From Craterostigma plantagineum (lineage: Eukaryota > Streptophyta > Magnoliopsida > Lamiales > Linderniaceae): a stretch of DNA of 64,000 bases. A program made the translations under genes and the position numbers. Shown one piece after another: positions 36,656 to 49,209 of this stretch. The stretch's first letter is position 1. Each line of letters begins with the position of its first letter. The stretch is from the NCBI GenBank assembly GCA_027422505.1, contig JAPQWV010000415.1, positions 186,001-250,000 on the forward strand. The letters run 5' to 3'. The notes under the pieces are model-generated. The model made no database searches. It was not told the DNA's origin and saw only the letters and a list, made by a program, of their open reading frames with translations.

Positions 36656-36762
36656 ACATTGACAGGGCAGTTGCGTAAACGTCAAAACGCTGTCAATGTC
36701 GGCAACCGCTTACGGAAGAGCGACCTAGCAGGGCAGTTGCGTGAACGTCAAAACGCTGCTAG
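36656..36762 (+). other. Paired hairpins in LTR a
   Basis: Hairpin 1 has a perfect 10-bp stem ACATTGACAG/CTGTCAATGT (36656-36665 and 36690-36699). Hairpin 2 has CTAGCAG/CTGCTAG (36725-36731 and 36756-36762). Both loops share a GGGCAGTTGCGT(A/G)AACGTCAA core. Copies lie at about 43925-44031 in LTR b and 51204-51310 in LTR c. Confidence 0.7.
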
Positions 36763-37259
36763 TGTAAGCTTCCGTTATGTTATAGGCGCGCGAGGTGTCG
36801 AGTCTGACCTAGGGCCCTGTGTTGAGTAATATGAGACAGGATTGTGAGAAAAGAAAGAGTGAACATTGCATTTGTGAGATATTGGGATCAGGAATGAGCG
36901 TTCACGTGCATACATGCATTTTTATTCACCTACTGGGCAAATCGCTCAGTGTTTACGTGTTGTAGGTACTGAGTCTGACGCCGACGCGCGTCAAGACTGA
37001 GGCGGCTGGTGGCGGTGCTCCACGGACTTTTGAGGGCGGTGCGGTACATGGGCGAAGACCTGTGGAGCGGCGATAGGATTTTTTGACCTTTTGACATTTT
37101 GGGGTTTCGGCCCATTGTACAGAGACTATTATGTAAAATGATATTTTGTTGTATTATAATATATTTTAGGAACAAAAGTTTTAATTAGACGGGCCTTCCG
37201 CGGCTTACGTTGCGGAAATCCGCCACTAACCCTAATTAGAAAACGGGGGTCGCTACAGG

Positions 37260-37271
37260 TGGTATCAGAGC
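37260..37271 (+). other. Primer binding site of G3 (tRNA-iMet)
   Basis: TGGTATCAGAGC lies two bases after LTR a. Confidence 0.96.
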
Positions 37272-37420
37272 GTAGGCTTTAGATTCTGAAGACTGTCCAT
37301 GTACTGCCGCTCAAAAGCCTGGAGAACCAGCCTGGCCTGTAAGTTAAATGCTTGATTATGTGATTATGTGTTATCTGATATGTGCTTTATATGAATTATT
37401 GTAGATAATAGTTGAAAAAA

Positions 37421-40400
37421 ATGCCGAGAACTCGTAGTGAACATGTGGGTGAATCCAGCCGTAGGGCTGAACCCGATTCCCCTCCCCCTGAAAGGGACTC
37501 CACTATCGTACGACTGATTGAATTACTTCAGCGTCAGTCTGATCATATCAATCGCCAATCAGATCAAATCGACGAGCTACTTCATCATCATAGCTCGTCT
37601 GAACATCGTCCCTCCCCTCAGCCTGCACGCGTAGAAATTATCGGGGAACGCTTTCGAAAGATGGATCCCCCAACATTTGCGGATGCCACCGATCCCGCAA
37701 TAGCTGAAGATTGGTTACGGACTATCGAAGATATGTTTATATACAGCCGCGTACCTGAAGATGAAAAGGTCCTGTGCGCCGTTTCAATGCTGAGAGGAAA
37801 TGCCCGTTTCTGGTGGGACACTGTGAAGGTCTTGGAAGACCCAGTGGTAATGTCGTGGGAACGATTTAGAGAATTGTTCCACGGCAAATACTTTACTGCT
37901 CACGAACAAGAACGACGGATGTTAGAATTCATGAACCTCAGGCAAGGAGGAATGCCCGTGTCTCAATATATCCGTAAGTTCGAGGAGCTGTCTCGTTTTG
38001 CTCCTCACATGGTGGCGACAAACCTATTGAAGGTGACGAGGTTCATTACAGGCCTCAAACCTGAACTTTATCGTGACCTAAGTATTTCGGGAGGCCGACA
38101 GATGGAATTTACCCAAGTAGCGGAACGGGCCATGATAGCGGAGCAAGCGGAGTCTCAGATTTTTGAAGCTCTGGAAGCGAAAAAGAGAAATGAGGGTCAA
38201 CAAGGACCAGGGAATGACCGTAAACGTCAATTTTTCAACAAAGGCCAGGGAAATCGCCAGGGTCAACAAAATTGGCGCCCAATGCTGAATCAGGGACCCA
38301 TAAACATTCAGGGCAGACCCCCAAATTCTGCGCCCCAGTGCAGACAGTGCGGCCTCTACCATTTTGGAGCATGTTATAGATCCGGAGCAAATCCAAACCC
38401 TCAGTGCTTCTGGTGCGGGAAAATGGGTCATTATGCTAGGAACTGTGATGCACCTTTACCCCGAAACCCAAACCAACCACCGGTTCGACCTCCACCGGTA
38501 CCGGCTCGAGTTTTTACGCTGACCAATAAAGAAGCTGAAGCAAATCCTTCTGTGGTGACGGGTACGTTAACTATCTATAACGTGCCCACTTCTGTGTTAA
38601 TTGATTCTGGAGCCACACATTCATTTGTGTCGGCTAAGTATGTGACGAAGGTAGGAATATCCCCTACCTCATCTGAATTCAACTATGTAGTTACTCTACC
38701 ACACGGGGATCCGACGCATACCAACCAAGTCCTGAAAGGATGCGTCGTAGTTATTGAGGGTAGGAACTTAAGTGCCGACCTGATTGTAATCCCGATGAAC
38801 GACTATGATGTCATCTTCGGAATGGATTGGCTTTCAAGATATGGAGCCATCATAGATTGCAACCAGAAGGTCGCTAAATTCCAGCTGCCTGAAGAAGAAG
38901 CATTCACTTTTTCGGGCAAAGCAAATAAGAATAGAATTCCAAGAATATCGGCTCTGAAGGCTCAACGACTTTTGAGATCAGGTTGTGAGTCTTATCTCGT
39001 GTATACGGTGAAGGCAGAGGACTTACCTCAGCCGGAACTAAAAGACGTACCTGTAGTCAACGAATACTCTGATGTATTTCCCGACGATCTCCCGGGGTTA
39101 CCCCCTGATCGAGAAATACAGTTCAAGATAGATCTGATGCCAGGATCAGCCCCAATTTCTAAAGCCCCTTACAGTTTAGCGCCGAACGAGTTAAAAGAGT
39201 TGAAAGAACAGCTGGAGGACCTACTATCTAAAGGGTTTATCCAGCCGAGTTATTCGCCGTGGGGCGCACCCGTTCTTTTTGTACGAAAGAAGGATGGGTC
39301 GATGCGACTCTGCATTGATTACAGGGAGTGGAATAAGATCACGATCAAGAATAAATACCCTTTACCAAGGATTGATGATCTGTTCGATCAATTGCAAGGA
39401 GCTTCGGTATTCTCGAAAATCGACCTCCGTTCGGGATACCATCAGTTAAAGATCAGGGAGGTAGACGTTCCGAAAACTGCGTTCAGTACGAGGTACGGCC
39501 ATTACGAGTTTCTGGTCATGCCTTTTGGACTGACAAACGCCCCAGCTGCTTTTATGGACTTGATGAATCGCGTCTTCAAAAACTACCTCGATCGGTTCGT
39601 TATCGTCTTTATCGACGATATTTTGATCTATTCTAAGACAAGAGACGAACACGAAAGCCATCTACGAACCGTCTTAGGAATCCTACGAGAGAAACAGCTC
39701 TACGCCAAATTCAAGAAGTGTGAATTCTGGCTTGAGCAAGTAGCCTTCTTGGGACACGTGATTTCTGAGAATGGAATCTCTGTGGACCCGAGTAAGATCG
39801 AAGCTGTGAATAATTGGCCACGACCTACTACTCCTACTGAGGTCCGAAGTTTCCTAGGACTTGCGGGATACTACCGTAAGTTTATAGCGGACTTCTCCAG
39901 TATTGCCTCTACATTAACCAATCTAACGAGGAAGAACGTTCCGTTCAAATGGACCGAAACGTGCGAACAGAGTTTTCAAGAGTTAAAGAAACGTCTTACC
40001 TCGGCTCCGATATTGACAATACCATCGGGAACCGGAGGATTTGCAGTATACAGCGATGCTTCGAAGAGTGGCTTGGGATGTGTGCTGATGCAGAACGGAA
40101 AGGTGATTGCCTATGCTTCGCGACAACTAAAGGAATACGAGAAGAACTACCCAACCCATGACCTCGAATTAGCAGCAGTGGTCTTCGCTCTGAAGATCTG
40201 GAGACATTATCTCTACGGCGAGAAATGTGAGATCTTCACAGACCATAAAAGTTTGAAGTATTTCTTCACTCAGAAGGAACTGAATATGCGACAGCGAAGA
40301 TGGCTGGAGCTCGTCAAGGACTACGATTGCGTCATCAGCTATCATCCGGGTAAGGCGAACGTAGTCGCAGATGCGCTAAGTCGAAAAGCGGTGAATGCAG

Positions 40401-41908
40401 AATTACATCAGCTTGGAATAGAGGTAGTTAATTTGGGCGAAGTTGAGGCAAGACTAACAGCGCTAACTCTCCAACCCACGCTGCTAGAACAGATCAAGAA
40501 GATGCAAGAAGAAGACGAACTCTACCTAAAGTTAAAGGAGGCACTACCCGAAGATTTTAACATCCGAGAGGATGGAGCCTTGCTATACAAGAACCGTCTT
40601 TATGTACCTAACAATGAGGAGTTACGACAAACGATAATGAAGGAAGCACACGCGACCACATATTCGATACACCCAGGATCCACGAAAATGTATCAAGACT
40701 TGCGAGCAACATACTGGTGGCCAGGAATGAAGAAAGACATCGCAACATTCGTAAACCGATGTATGACCTGCCAATTGATTAAAGCGGAACACCAGCGACC
40801 CGATGGAACCCTACAGCCTCTACCCATTCCGGAATGGAAGTGGGATCATATCACAATGGATTTCGTCGTTGGTTTACCCAAAACGACGAAAGGCCACGAT
40901 GCTATTTGGGTGATTGTTGATCGCCTGACCAAATCGGCTCATTTCCTCCCAATTAGTTCCACTTTTTCCATGGAACGCTATGCGGAATTATATATTCAGG
41001 AAATTATCCGCCTCCATGGAATTCCAATTTCTATAGTCTCGGATCGAGATTCGAGATTTTTGTCGAACTTTTGGCAGAGCCTGCAGAAAGCAATGGGTAC
41101 CAAGCTCTCATTCAGTACTGCGTATCATCCTCAAACCGACGGACAGTCTGAACGAACAATTCAGACTCTCGAGGACATGCTACGGGCATGCGTGCTCGAT
41201 TTCAAAGGAAACTGGAGTAAGTATTTGCCACTTATAGAGTTTTCATACAACAACAGTTTCCACGCGACAATTGGGATGGCGCCATACGAGGCGTTATATG
41301 GGCGCAAGTGCCGATCCCCCGTCCATTGGGACGAAATCGGTGAGCGAACACTGTTAGGACCCGATATGATCCGAGAAATGACAGAAGCTGTCACAAAAAT
41401 TCGAGAAAGGATGCGAACTGCACAGAGCCGTCAGAAAAGTTACGCAGATCATCGGCGACGACCTTTGGAGTTCACAGAAAATGACCAGGTGTTCCTAAAA
41501 ATCTCCCCGATGAAAGGAGTAAAGCGTTTCGGTAGAAGGGGCAAGCTGAGTCCCAGATACATAGGCCCTTTCAGGATCATTAAAAAGGTCGGCGAAGTAG
41601 CGTACCAATTAGAATTGCCGGCTTCATTATCGCAAGTTCACGACGTATTTCACGTATCGACGTTACGAAAATATGTCGCGGACCCGAGCCATGTGATCCA
41701 GAACGAGACCCTTTATCAACAACTCAAGCCAGACTTGAGTTACGAGGAAAGACCAGTAGAAATCTTGATGTATGAAATGAAACAACTTCGGAATAAGATT
41801 ATTCCGTTAGTTAAGGTTTTGTGGCGGAATCAATTAGTTGAGGAAGCCACGTGGGAGCGTGAGAATGATATGAGAGTTCGTTATCCCGAGTTATTCCAGT
41901 CGGCGTAA
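37421..41908 (+). CDS. gag-pol: Gag-pol polyprotein of G3 (1495 aa, open)
   Basis: The start is the ATG at 37421 ([13 protein letters not shown]), which matches G4; an upstream TTG at 37412 is less likely. Gag spans about residues 70-240. Two zinc knuckles follow: a non-canonical CX2CX3HX3C at 307-318 and CX2CX4HX4C at 329-342. The protease [10 protein letters not shown] has Asp395. The RT Asp residues are 668, 732 and 733 (FIDDILIYS). RNase H has Asp879, Glu916 and Asp941. The integrase zinc finger is His1077, His1084, Cys1114 and Cys1117, and the DD35E triad is Asp1147, Asp1208 and Glu1244. The chromodomain-like tail is about 1444-1492. The ORF is uninterrupted, but seven residues differ from G4. 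Four of these (Phe420, Ala484, Ser585, Trp637) are unlike G4 and also unlike G2. Trp637 lies in the conserved RT motif DYREL and may impair the enzyme. Confidence 0.95.
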   Translation: MPRTRSEHVGESSRRAEPDSPPPERDSTIVRLIELLQRQSDHINRQSDQIDELLHHHSSSEHRPSPQPARVEIIGERFRKMDPPTFADATDPAIAEDWLRTIEDMFIYSRVPEDEKVLCAVSMLRGNARFWWDTVKVLEDPVVMSWERFRELFHGKYFTAHEQERRMLEFMNLRQGGMPVSQYIRKFEELSRFAPHMVATNLLKVTRFITGLKPELYRDLSISGGRQMEFTQVAERAMIAEQAESQIFEALEAKKRNEGQQGPGNDRKRQFFNKGQGNRQGQQNWRPMLNQGPINIQGRPPNSAPQCRQCGLYHFGACYRSGANPNPQCFWCGKMGHYARNCDAPLPRNPNQPPVRPPPVPARVFTLTNKEAEANPSVVTGTLTIYNVPTSVLIDSGATHSFVSAKYVTKVGISPTSSEFNYVVTLPHGDPTHTNQVLKGCVVVIEGRNLSADLIVIPMNDYDVIFGMDWLSRYGAIIDCNQKVAKFQLPEEEAFTFSGKANKNRIPRISALKAQRLLRSGCESYLVYTVKAEDLPQPELKDVPVVNEYSDVFPDDLPGLPPDREIQFKIDLMPGSAPISKAPYSLAPNELKELKEQLEDLLSKGFIQPSYSPWGAPVLFVRKKDGSMRLCIDYREWNKITIKNKYPLPRIDDLFDQLQGASVFSKIDLRSGYHQLKIREVDVPKTAFSTRYGHYEFLVMPFGLTNAPAAFMDLMNRVFKNYLDRFVIVFIDDILIYSKTRDEHESHLRTVLGILREKQLYAKFKKCEFWLEQVAFLGHVISENGISVDPSKIEAVNNWPRPTTPTEVRSFLGLAGYYRKFIADFSSIASTLTNLTRKNVPFKWTETCEQSFQELKKRLTSAPILTIPSGTGGFAVYSDASKSGLGCVLMQNGKVIAYASRQLKEYEKNYPTHDLELAAVVFALKIWRHYLYGEKCEIFTDHKSLKYFFTQKELNMRQRRWLELVKDYDCVISYHPGKANVVADALSRKAVNAELHQLGIEVVNLGEVEARLTALTLQPTLLEQIKKMQEEDELYLKLKEALPEDFNIREDGALLYKNRLYVPNNEELRQTIMKEAHATTYSIHPGSTKMYQDLRATYWWPGMKKDIATFVNRCMTCQLIKAEHQRPDGTLQPLPIPEWKWDHITMDFVVGLPKTTKGHDAIWVIVDRLTKSAHFLPISSTFSMERYAELYIQEIIRLHGIPISIVSDRDSRFLSNFWQSLQKAMGTKLSFSTAYHPQTDGQSERTIQTLEDMLRACVLDFKGNWSKYLPLIEFSYNNSFHATIGMAPYEALYGRKCRSPVHWDEIGERTLLGPDMIREMTEAVTKIRERMRTAQSRQKSYADHRRRPLEFTENDQVFLKISPMKGVKRFGRRGKLSPRYIGPFRIIKKVGEVAYQLELPASLSQVHDVFHVSTLRKYVADPSHVIQNETLYQQLKPDLSYEERPVEILMYEMKQLRNKIIPLVKVLWRNQLVEEATWERENDMRVRYPELFQSA

Positions 41909-41942
41909 TTTCGGGGACGAAATTTCTTTAAGGGGGGGAGGA
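41907..41942 (+). other. Stop-codon hairpin and polypurine tract of G3
   Basis: The stem AATTTCG/CGAAATT (41907-41913 and 41918-41924) overlaps the TAA. The polypurine tract AAGGGGGGGAGGA (41930-41942) abuts LTR b. Confidence 0.85.
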
Positions 41943-44525
41943 TGTAATACCCGTAAATTTAATACGGGATTTTTGATGTAAACAATTATGTGGTTATGTA
42001 AAATTAAAATTTTTGCAAAGAAATTTAAGATGTGAAATCTGAACAAGAATAAGAATAGTACGCTAACAAATAGTGATGGGCTGCCCAATTAACCTTCGAA
42101 ACTTAGGCCCAATTTCTAGAAATGTGATAAGTAATAGATTACTTAAGCTTAAGGAAAAAGCCCACCATCGCATAAGTGTCTAATCATCACTGTTCTCGAA
42201 AGCTTTATATTAGTACATATCCATAACTTAACTGATAATTATAAGAAATACTATACCAAGAAAGGGAAGGAGAAAATGAAAAGAATTTCAGCCCGTAAAA
42301 CAGAACAGTTCGACGCTGAACTTCAAGTGAAAGGAAGGTATATTTCTTAAGATGAATTCGATGCTGTTATGGTATTTTCAACAGATATAGAATGTTAGAA
42401 AATGACTTTAAGTACTATTCGAAGGATGTCGTACTTAGAAACTAGAGTTTAGTAGATTCTTTAGGAATGTAGAATTTTAAGGTATAATACCGTATTCTGT
42501 ATTAGGAATGATTCTTGAAGATGATGTTAGTGGTATTGATTTTAGGGTTTCTGGGGAGAATCATGTTGTTAGAAGTTCTCGGCATGGTGTTTTAGCAAAA
42601 TAAAATTTCGACACCTGAGCTAGTAAGATATCGATATTTATTTATTACATATGGAGGTTTCGATATTTTATGGAAAAGTCGTCGACACCTATAAAGTTTC
42701 GATATTTTATAAGCCTCGACATTTGTGAAGTTTTGACTCTCGAGATTTATTTTGTGTAGCAGAGGACTCGACATGTGTTTGCTGTTTCGACATTTTAATA
42801 AGTAAAGATCTCGTATTATGTAAGTGTCGACATTTTTCCATGATTTCGACCTTTTTTTCAAGAAATGATATTTCGACATTTGTTCTTAAGATCTCGAGGT
42901 GTTTAGGAAAAAGTCGACATAAATTTCGGTATTTTGCGTTGTCTCGACATCTCTCCTTTAAAAGCTCGACATATAGTCTCGATATTTATTTTTTTGATGT
43001 CGACATTTATGCTGTAAGTCTATTCTCGACATTTTTACTTGTTTTCAGGTCTCAATATTTATAATTATTTTTAGAACGTCTCGACATTTCTAGGAGCTAG
43101 ACAACTTTAATTCGATATTTGCTGCTCAAAGATGTCGATATAGATAACATAAAGAATTCGAAATATATCTATTAAGGAACTCGACATTTCTATCGACATT
43201 TATATAGAATGTCGATATGGTTTGATGTTTTCTACATTAGTTATATATATATATATTATATATATATATAGACCTCGACAATGGTTTTAAATGTCTAGAC
43301 ATTGTATTTAATTTAATAAATTTTCGGTATTTTAGAATTTTGCTATTTTTAGGGTTTCAACATTTTAGGTTTATTTATTTTTAGGAATATTATTATTTTT
43401 AGGTTTTCGTAAATTTAAGGGTTTTCTATAATTAAAATTTAGGAACTTGAAAACTTATGTAGTTTAGTAAATATACTGATATGGAAATATTTATGTATTC
43501 AGAGGATCGACTTATAGGAATTCCATCAGACCGCTTATTTAGCAATAGCGGGAGGACAGGTAGGTGGATCATCCATCTACAATACGTAAACACGATGTGG
43601 ATTATATGTTTAATTCGATGATTTATGTGATTTATATGTTTTACATATGTTTCATGTGGAATCATGTTTTCACGTTTATATGCACAGCATATGCATATCA
43701 TATCACAAGGGTGAGAAATTTACACCGTATTGAGACGGTAGACTTGAGATATTGTCGAGCGGGGTAGAATGACATGTTTGTGATTTTTTGTTGTTGACTC
43801 GTTGAGGAGTCGAGGTTGGTACTCGTATGACACCTGACGGCAGATAGGCGTGATCGATCTGTCTACTCGGGCGTGAACGTCCCGAGGTGCAAAACCGTCG
43901 TGATTTATTATTTTCAGCGGAGGGACATTGACAGGGCAGTTGCGTAAACGTCAAAACGCTGTCAATGTCGGCAACCGCTTACGGAAGAGCGACCTAGCAG
44001 GGCAGTTGCGTGAACGTCAAAACGCTGCTAGTGTAAGCTTCCGTTATGTTATAGGCGCGCGAGGTGTCGAGTCTGACCTAGGGCCCTGTGTTGAGTAATA
44101 TGAGACAGGATTGTGAGAAAAGAAAGAGTGAACATTGCATTTGTGAGATATTGGGATCAGGAATGAGCGTTCACGTGCATACATGCATTTTTATTCACCT
44201 ACTGGGCAAATCGCTCAGTGTTTACGTGTTGTAGGTACTGAGTCTGACGCCGACGCGCGTCAAGACTGAGGCGGCTGGTGGCGGTGCTCCACGGACTTTT
44301 GAGGGCGGTGCGGTACATGGGCGAAGACCTGTGGAGCGGCGATAGGATTTTTTGACCTTTTGACATTTTGGGGTTTCGGCCCATTGTACAGAGACTATTA
44401 TGTAAAATGATATTTTGTTGTATTATAATATATTTTAGGAACAAAAGTTTTAATTAGACGGGCCTTCCCGGCTTACGTTGCGGAAATCCGCCACTAACCC
44501 TAATTAGAAAACGGGGGTCGCTACA
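41943..44525 (+). repeat. LTR b (middle, mosaic) of G3/G4 (2583 bp)
   Basis: It serves as 3' LTR of the left unit and 5' LTR of the right unit. In its left part (to about 43360) it shares seven variants with LTR c against a. In its right part (from about 43863) it shares seven variants with LTR a against c. Private changes include a 2-bp loss near 42350 and CCTTCCCGGC at about 44464-44473. Confidence 0.95.
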
Positions 44526-44527
44526 GG

Positions 44528-44539
44528 TGGTATCAGAGC
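44528..44539 (+). other. Primer binding site of G4 (tRNA-iMet)
   Basis: TGGTATCAGAGC lies two bases after LTR b. Confidence 0.96.
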
Positions 44540-44687
44540 GTAGGCTTTAGATTCTGAAGACTGTCCATGTACTGCCGCTCAAAAGCCTGGAGAACCAGCC
44601 TGGCCTGTAAGTTAAATGCTTGATTATGTGATTATGTGTTATCTGATATGTGCTTTATATGAATTATTGTAGATAATAGTTGAAAAA

Positions 44688-47600
44688 ATGCCGAGAACTC
44701 GTAGTGAACATGTGGGTGAATCCAGCCGTAGGGCTGAACCCGATTCCCCTCCCCCTGAAAGGGACTCCACTATCGTACGACTGATTGAATTACTTCAGCG
44801 TCAGTCTGATCATATCAATCGCCAATCAGATCAAATCGACGAGCTACTTCATCATCATAGCTCGTCTGAACATCGCCCCTCCCCTCAGCCTGCACGTGTA
44901 GAAATTATCGGGGAACGCTTTCGAAAGATGGATCCCCCAACATTTGCGGATGCCACCGATCCCGCAATAGCTGAAGATTGGTTACGGACTATCGAAGATA
45001 TGTTTATATACAGCCGCGTACCTGAAGATGAAAAGGTCCTGTGCGCCGTTTCAATGCTGAGAGGAAATGCCCGTTTCTGGTGGGACACTGTGAAGGTCTT
45101 GGAAGACCCAGTGGTAATGTCGTGGGAACGATTTAGAGAATTGTTCCACGGCAAATACTTTACTGCTCACGAACAAGAACGACGGATGTTAGAATTCATG
45201 AACCTCAGGCAAGGAGGAATGCCCGTGTCTCAATATATCCGTAAGTTCGAGGAGCTGTCTCGTTTTGCTCCTCACATGGTGGCGACAAACCTATTGAAGG
45301 TGACGAGGTTCATTACAGGCCTCAAACCTGAACTTTATCGTGACCTAAGTATTTCGGGAGGCCGACAGATGGAATTTACCCAAGTAGCGGAACGGGCCAT
45401 GATAGCGGAGCAAGCGGAGTCTCAGATTTTTGAAGCTCTGGAAGCTAAAAAGAGAAATGAGGGTCAACAAGGACCAGGGAATGACCGTAAACGTCAATTT
45501 TTCAACAAAGGCCAGGGAAATCGCCAGGGTCAACAAAATTGGCGCCCAATGCTGAATCAGGGACCCATAAACATTCAGGGCAGACCCCCAAATTCTGCGC
45601 CCCAGTGCAGACAGTGCGGCCTCTACCATTTTGGAGCATGTTATAGATCCGGAGCAAATCCAAACCCTCAGTGCTTCTGGTGCGGGAAAATGGGTCATTA
45701 TGCTAGGAACTGTGATGCACCTTTACCCCGAAACCCAAACCAACCACCGGTTCGACCTCCACCGGTACCGGCTCGAGTTTTTACGCTGACCAATAAAGAA
45801 GCTGAAGCAAATCCTTCTGTGGTGACGGGTACGTTAACTATCTATAACGTGCCCACTTCTGTGTTAATTGATTCTGGAGCCACACATTCATTTGTGTCGG
45901 CTAAGTATGTGACGAAGGTAGGAATATCCCCTACCTCATCTGAATGCAACTATGTAGTTACTCTACCACACGGGGATCCGACGCATACCAACCAAGTCCT
46001 GAAAGGATGCGTCGTAGTTATTGAGGGTAGGAACTTAAGTGCCGACCTGATTGTAATCCCGATGAACGACTATGATGTCATCTTCGGAATGGATTGGCTT
46101 TCAAGATATGGAGCCATCATAGATTGCAACCAGAAGGTCGTTAAATTCCAGCTGCCTGAAGAAGAAGCATTCACTTTTTCGGGCAAAGCAAATAAGAATA
46201 GAATTCCAAGAATATCGGCTCTGAAGGCTCAACGACTTTTGAGATCAGGTTGTGAGTCTTATCTCGTGTATACGGTGAAGGCAGAGGACTTACCTCAGCC
46301 GGAACTAAAAGACGTACCTGTAGTCAACGAATACTCTGATGTATTTCCCGACGATCTCCCGGGGTTACCCCCTGATCGAGAAATACAGTTCAAGATAGAT
46401 CTGATGCCAGGATCAGCCCCAATTTCTAAAGCCCCTTACCGTTTAGCGCCGAACGAGTTAAAAGAGTTGAAAGAACAGCTGGAGGACCTACTATCTAAAG
46501 GGTTTATCCAGCCGAGTTATTCGCCGTGGGGCGCACCCGTTCTTTTTGTACGAAAGAAGGATGGGTCGATGCGACTCTGCATTGATTACAGGGAGTTGAA
46601 TAAGATCACGATCAAGAATAAATACCCTTTACCAAGGATTGATGATCTGTTCGATCAATTGCAAGGAGCTTCGGTATTCTCGAAAATCGACCTCCGTTCG
46701 GGATACCATCAGTTAAAGATCAGGGAGGTAGACGTTCCGAAAACTGCGTTCAGTACGAGGTACGGCCATTACGAGTTTCTGGTCATGCCTTTTGGACTGA
46801 CAAACGCCCCAGCTGCTTTTATGGACTTGATGAATCGCGTCTTCAAAAACTACCTCGATCGGTTCGTTATCGTCTTTATCGACGATATTTTGATCTATTC
46901 TAAGACAAGAGACGAACACGAAAGCCATCTACGAACCGTCTTAGGAATCCTACGAGAGAAACAGCTCTACGCCAAATTCAAGAAGTGTGAATTCTGGCTT
47001 GAGCAAGTAGCCTTCTTGGGACACGTGATTTCTGAGAATGGAATCTCTGTGGACCCGAGTAAGATCGAAGCTGTGAATAATTGGCCACGACCTACTACTC
47101 CTACTGAGGTCCGAAGTTTCCTAGGACTTGCGGGATACTACCGTAAGTTTATAGCGGACTTCTCCAGTATTGCCTCTACATTAACCAATCTAACGAGGAA
47201 GAACGTTCCGTTCAAATGGACCGAAACGTGCGAACAGAGTTTTCAAGAGTTAAAGAAACGTCTTACCTCGGCTCCGATATTGACAATACCATCGGGAACC
47301 GGAGGATTTGCAGTATACAGCGATGCTTCGAAGAGTGGCTTGGGATGTGTGCTGATGCAGAACGGAAAGGTGATTGCCTATGCTTCGCGACAACTAAAGG
47401 AATACGAGAAGAACTACCCAACCCATGACCTCGAATTAGCAGCAGTGGTCTTCGCTCTGAAGATCTGGAGACATTATCTCTACGGCGAGAAATGTGAGAT
47501 CTTCACAGACCATAAAAGTTTGAAGTATTTCTTCACTCAGAAGGAACTGAATATGCAACAGCGAAGATGGCTGGAGCTCGTCAAGGACTACGATTGCGTC

Positions 47601-49175
47601 ATCAGCTATCATCCGGGTAAGGCGAACGTAGTCGCAGATGCGCTAAGTCGAAAAGCGGTGAATGCAGAATTACATCAGCTTGGAATAGAGGTAGTTAATT
47701 TGGGCGAAGTTGACGCAAGACTAACAGCGCTAACTCTCCAACCCACGCTGCTAGAACAGATCAAGAAGATGCAAGAAGAAGACGAACTCTACCTAAAGTT
47801 AAAGGAGGCACTACCCGAAGATTTTAACATCCGAGAGGATGGAGCCTTGCTATACAAGAACCGTCTTTATGTACCTAACAATGAGGAGTTACGACAAACG
47901 ATAATGAAGGAAGCACACGCGACCACATATTCGATACACCCAGGATCCACGAAAATGTATCAAGACTTGCGAGCAACATACTGGTGGCCAGGAATGAAGA
48001 AAGACATCGCAACATTCGTAAACCGATGTATGACCTGCCAATTGATTAAAGCGGAACACCAGCGACCCGATGGAACCCTACAGCCTCTACCCATTCCGGA
48101 ATGGAAGTGGGATCATATCACAATGGATTTCGTCGTTGGTTTACCCAAAACGACGAAAGGCCACGATGCTATTTGGGTGATTGTTGATCGCCTGACCAAA
48201 TCGGCTCATTTCCTCCCAATTAGTTCCACTTTTTCCATGGAACGCTATGCGGAATTATATATTCAGGAAATTATCCGCCTCCATGGAATTCCAATTTCTA
48301 TAGTCTCGGATCGAGATTCGAGATTTTTGTCGAACTTTTGGCAGAGCCTGCAGAAAGCAATGGGTACCAAGCTCTCATTCAGTACTGCGTATCATCCTCA
48401 AACCGACGGACAGTCTGAACGAACAATTCAGACTCTCGAGGACATGCTACGGGCATGCGTGCTCGATTTCAAAGGAAACTGGAGTAAGTATTTGCCACTT
48501 ATAGAGTTTTCATACAACAACAGTTTCCACGCGACAATTGGGATGGCGCCATACGAGGCGTTATATGGGCGCAAGTGCCGATCCCCCGTCCATTGGGACG
48601 AAATCGGTGAGCGAACACTGTTAGGACCCGATATGATCCGAGAAATGACAGAAGCTGTCACAAAAATTCGAGAAAGGATGCGAACTGCACAGAGCCGTCA
48701 GAAAAGTTACGCAGATCATCGGCGACGACCTTTGGAGTTCACAGAAAATGACCAGGTGTTCCTAAAAATCTCCCCGATGAAAGGAGTAAAGCGTTTCGGT
48801 AGAAGGGGCAAGCTGAGTCCCAGATACATAGGCCCTTTCAGGATCATTAAAAAGGTCGGCGAAGTAGCGTACCAATTAGAATTGCCGGCTTCATTATCGC
48901 AAGTTCACGACGTATTTCACGTATCGACGTTACGAAAATATGTCGCGGACCCGAGCCATGTGATCCAGAACGAGACCCTTTATCAACAACTCAAGCCAGA
49001 CTTGAGTTACGAGGAAAGACCAGTAGAAATCTTGATGTATGAAATGAAACAACTTCGGAATAAGATTATTCCGATAGTTAAGGTTTTGTGGCGGAATCAA
49101 TTAGTTGAGGAAGCCACGTGGGAGCGTGAGAATGATATGAGAGTTCGTTATCCCGAGTTATTCCAGTCGGCGTAA
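44688..49175 (+). CDS. gag-pol: Gag-pol polyprotein of G4 (1495 aa, open)
   Basis: The length, start ([13 protein letters not shown]) and domain order are the same as in the left unit. Gag, two zinc knuckles, protease Asp395, RT Asp668/732/733, RNase H, the integrase HHCC finger and DD35E triad, and the chromodomain-like tail all look intact. The RT motif reads DYRELNK, the usual form. Relative to G3 it has Cys420, Val484, Arg585, Leu637, Gln957, Asp1009 and Ile1463; of these Gln957 and Ile1463 look derived because G2 has Arg and Leu there. By sequence it is the best candidate in the window for a functional polyprotein. The chromodomain-like tail in this lineage is thought to guide integration to heterochromatin; that role is inferred from the family. 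Confidence 0.96.
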   Translation: MPRTRSEHVGESSRRAEPDSPPPERDSTIVRLIELLQRQSDHINRQSDQIDELLHHHSSSEHRPSPQPARVEIIGERFRKMDPPTFADATDPAIAEDWLRTIEDMFIYSRVPEDEKVLCAVSMLRGNARFWWDTVKVLEDPVVMSWERFRELFHGKYFTAHEQERRMLEFMNLRQGGMPVSQYIRKFEELSRFAPHMVATNLLKVTRFITGLKPELYRDLSISGGRQMEFTQVAERAMIAEQAESQIFEALEAKKRNEGQQGPGNDRKRQFFNKGQGNRQGQQNWRPMLNQGPINIQGRPPNSAPQCRQCGLYHFGACYRSGANPNPQCFWCGKMGHYARNCDAPLPRNPNQPPVRPPPVPARVFTLTNKEAEANPSVVTGTLTIYNVPTSVLIDSGATHSFVSAKYVTKVGISPTSSECNYVVTLPHGDPTHTNQVLKGCVVVIEGRNLSADLIVIPMNDYDVIFGMDWLSRYGAIIDCNQKVVKFQLPEEEAFTFSGKANKNRIPRISALKAQRLLRSGCESYLVYTVKAEDLPQPELKDVPVVNEYSDVFPDDLPGLPPDREIQFKIDLMPGSAPISKAPYRLAPNELKELKEQLEDLLSKGFIQPSYSPWGAPVLFVRKKDGSMRLCIDYRELNKITIKNKYPLPRIDDLFDQLQGASVFSKIDLRSGYHQLKIREVDVPKTAFSTRYGHYEFLVMPFGLTNAPAAFMDLMNRVFKNYLDRFVIVFIDDILIYSKTRDEHESHLRTVLGILREKQLYAKFKKCEFWLEQVAFLGHVISENGISVDPSKIEAVNNWPRPTTPTEVRSFLGLAGYYRKFIADFSSIASTLTNLTRKNVPFKWTETCEQSFQELKKRLTSAPILTIPSGTGGFAVYSDASKSGLGCVLMQNGKVIAYASRQLKEYEKNYPTHDLELAAVVFALKIWRHYLYGEKCEIFTDHKSLKYFFTQKELNMQQRRWLELVKDYDCVISYHPGKANVVADALSRKAVNAELHQLGIEVVNLGEVDARLTALTLQPTLLEQIKKMQEEDELYLKLKEALPEDFNIREDGALLYKNRLYVPNNEELRQTIMKEAHATTYSIHPGSTKMYQDLRATYWWPGMKKDIATFVNRCMTCQLIKAEHQRPDGTLQPLPIPEWKWDHITMDFVVGLPKTTKGHDAIWVIVDRLTKSAHFLPISSTFSMERYAELYIQEIIRLHGIPISIVSDRDSRFLSNFWQSLQKAMGTKLSFSTAYHPQTDGQSERTIQTLEDMLRACVLDFKGNWSKYLPLIEFSYNNSFHATIGMAPYEALYGRKCRSPVHWDEIGERTLLGPDMIREMTEAVTKIRERMRTAQSRQKSYADHRRRPLEFTENDQVFLKISPMKGVKRFGRRGKLSPRYIGPFRIIKKVGEVAYQLELPASLSQVHDVFHVSTLRKYVADPSHVIQNETLYQQLKPDLSYEERPVEILMYEMKQLRNKIIPIVKVLWRNQLVEEATWERENDMRVRYPELFQSA

Positions 49176-49209
49176 TTTCGGGGACGAAATTTCTTTAAGG
49201 GGGGGAGGA
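49174..49209 (+). other. Stop-codon hairpin and polypurine tract of G4
   Basis: The hairpin AATTTCG/CGAAATT is at 49174-49180 and 49185-49191. The purine run AAGGGGGGGAGGA is at 49197-49209. Confidence 0.85.

Larger units (their letters stand above)
34664..37257 (+). repeat. LTR a (left) of G3/G4 (2594 bp)
   Basis: It starts TGTAATACCCG and ends GGTCGCTACA. It is nearly identical to LTRs b and c. Its left half has seven substitutions not shared by b or c, and I saw none in its right half. Short ORFs in it (for example 36163-36432 minus) recur in b and c only because the LTRs are copies. Confidence 0.97.

Noticed and set aside
36163..36685. Minus-strand ORFs of 83-89 residues that recur at 43432-43954 and 50711-51233
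   Set aside because: They repeat only because the three LTRs are copies of each other. They overlap motif arrays and hairpins, and G2 LTRs do not keep them.
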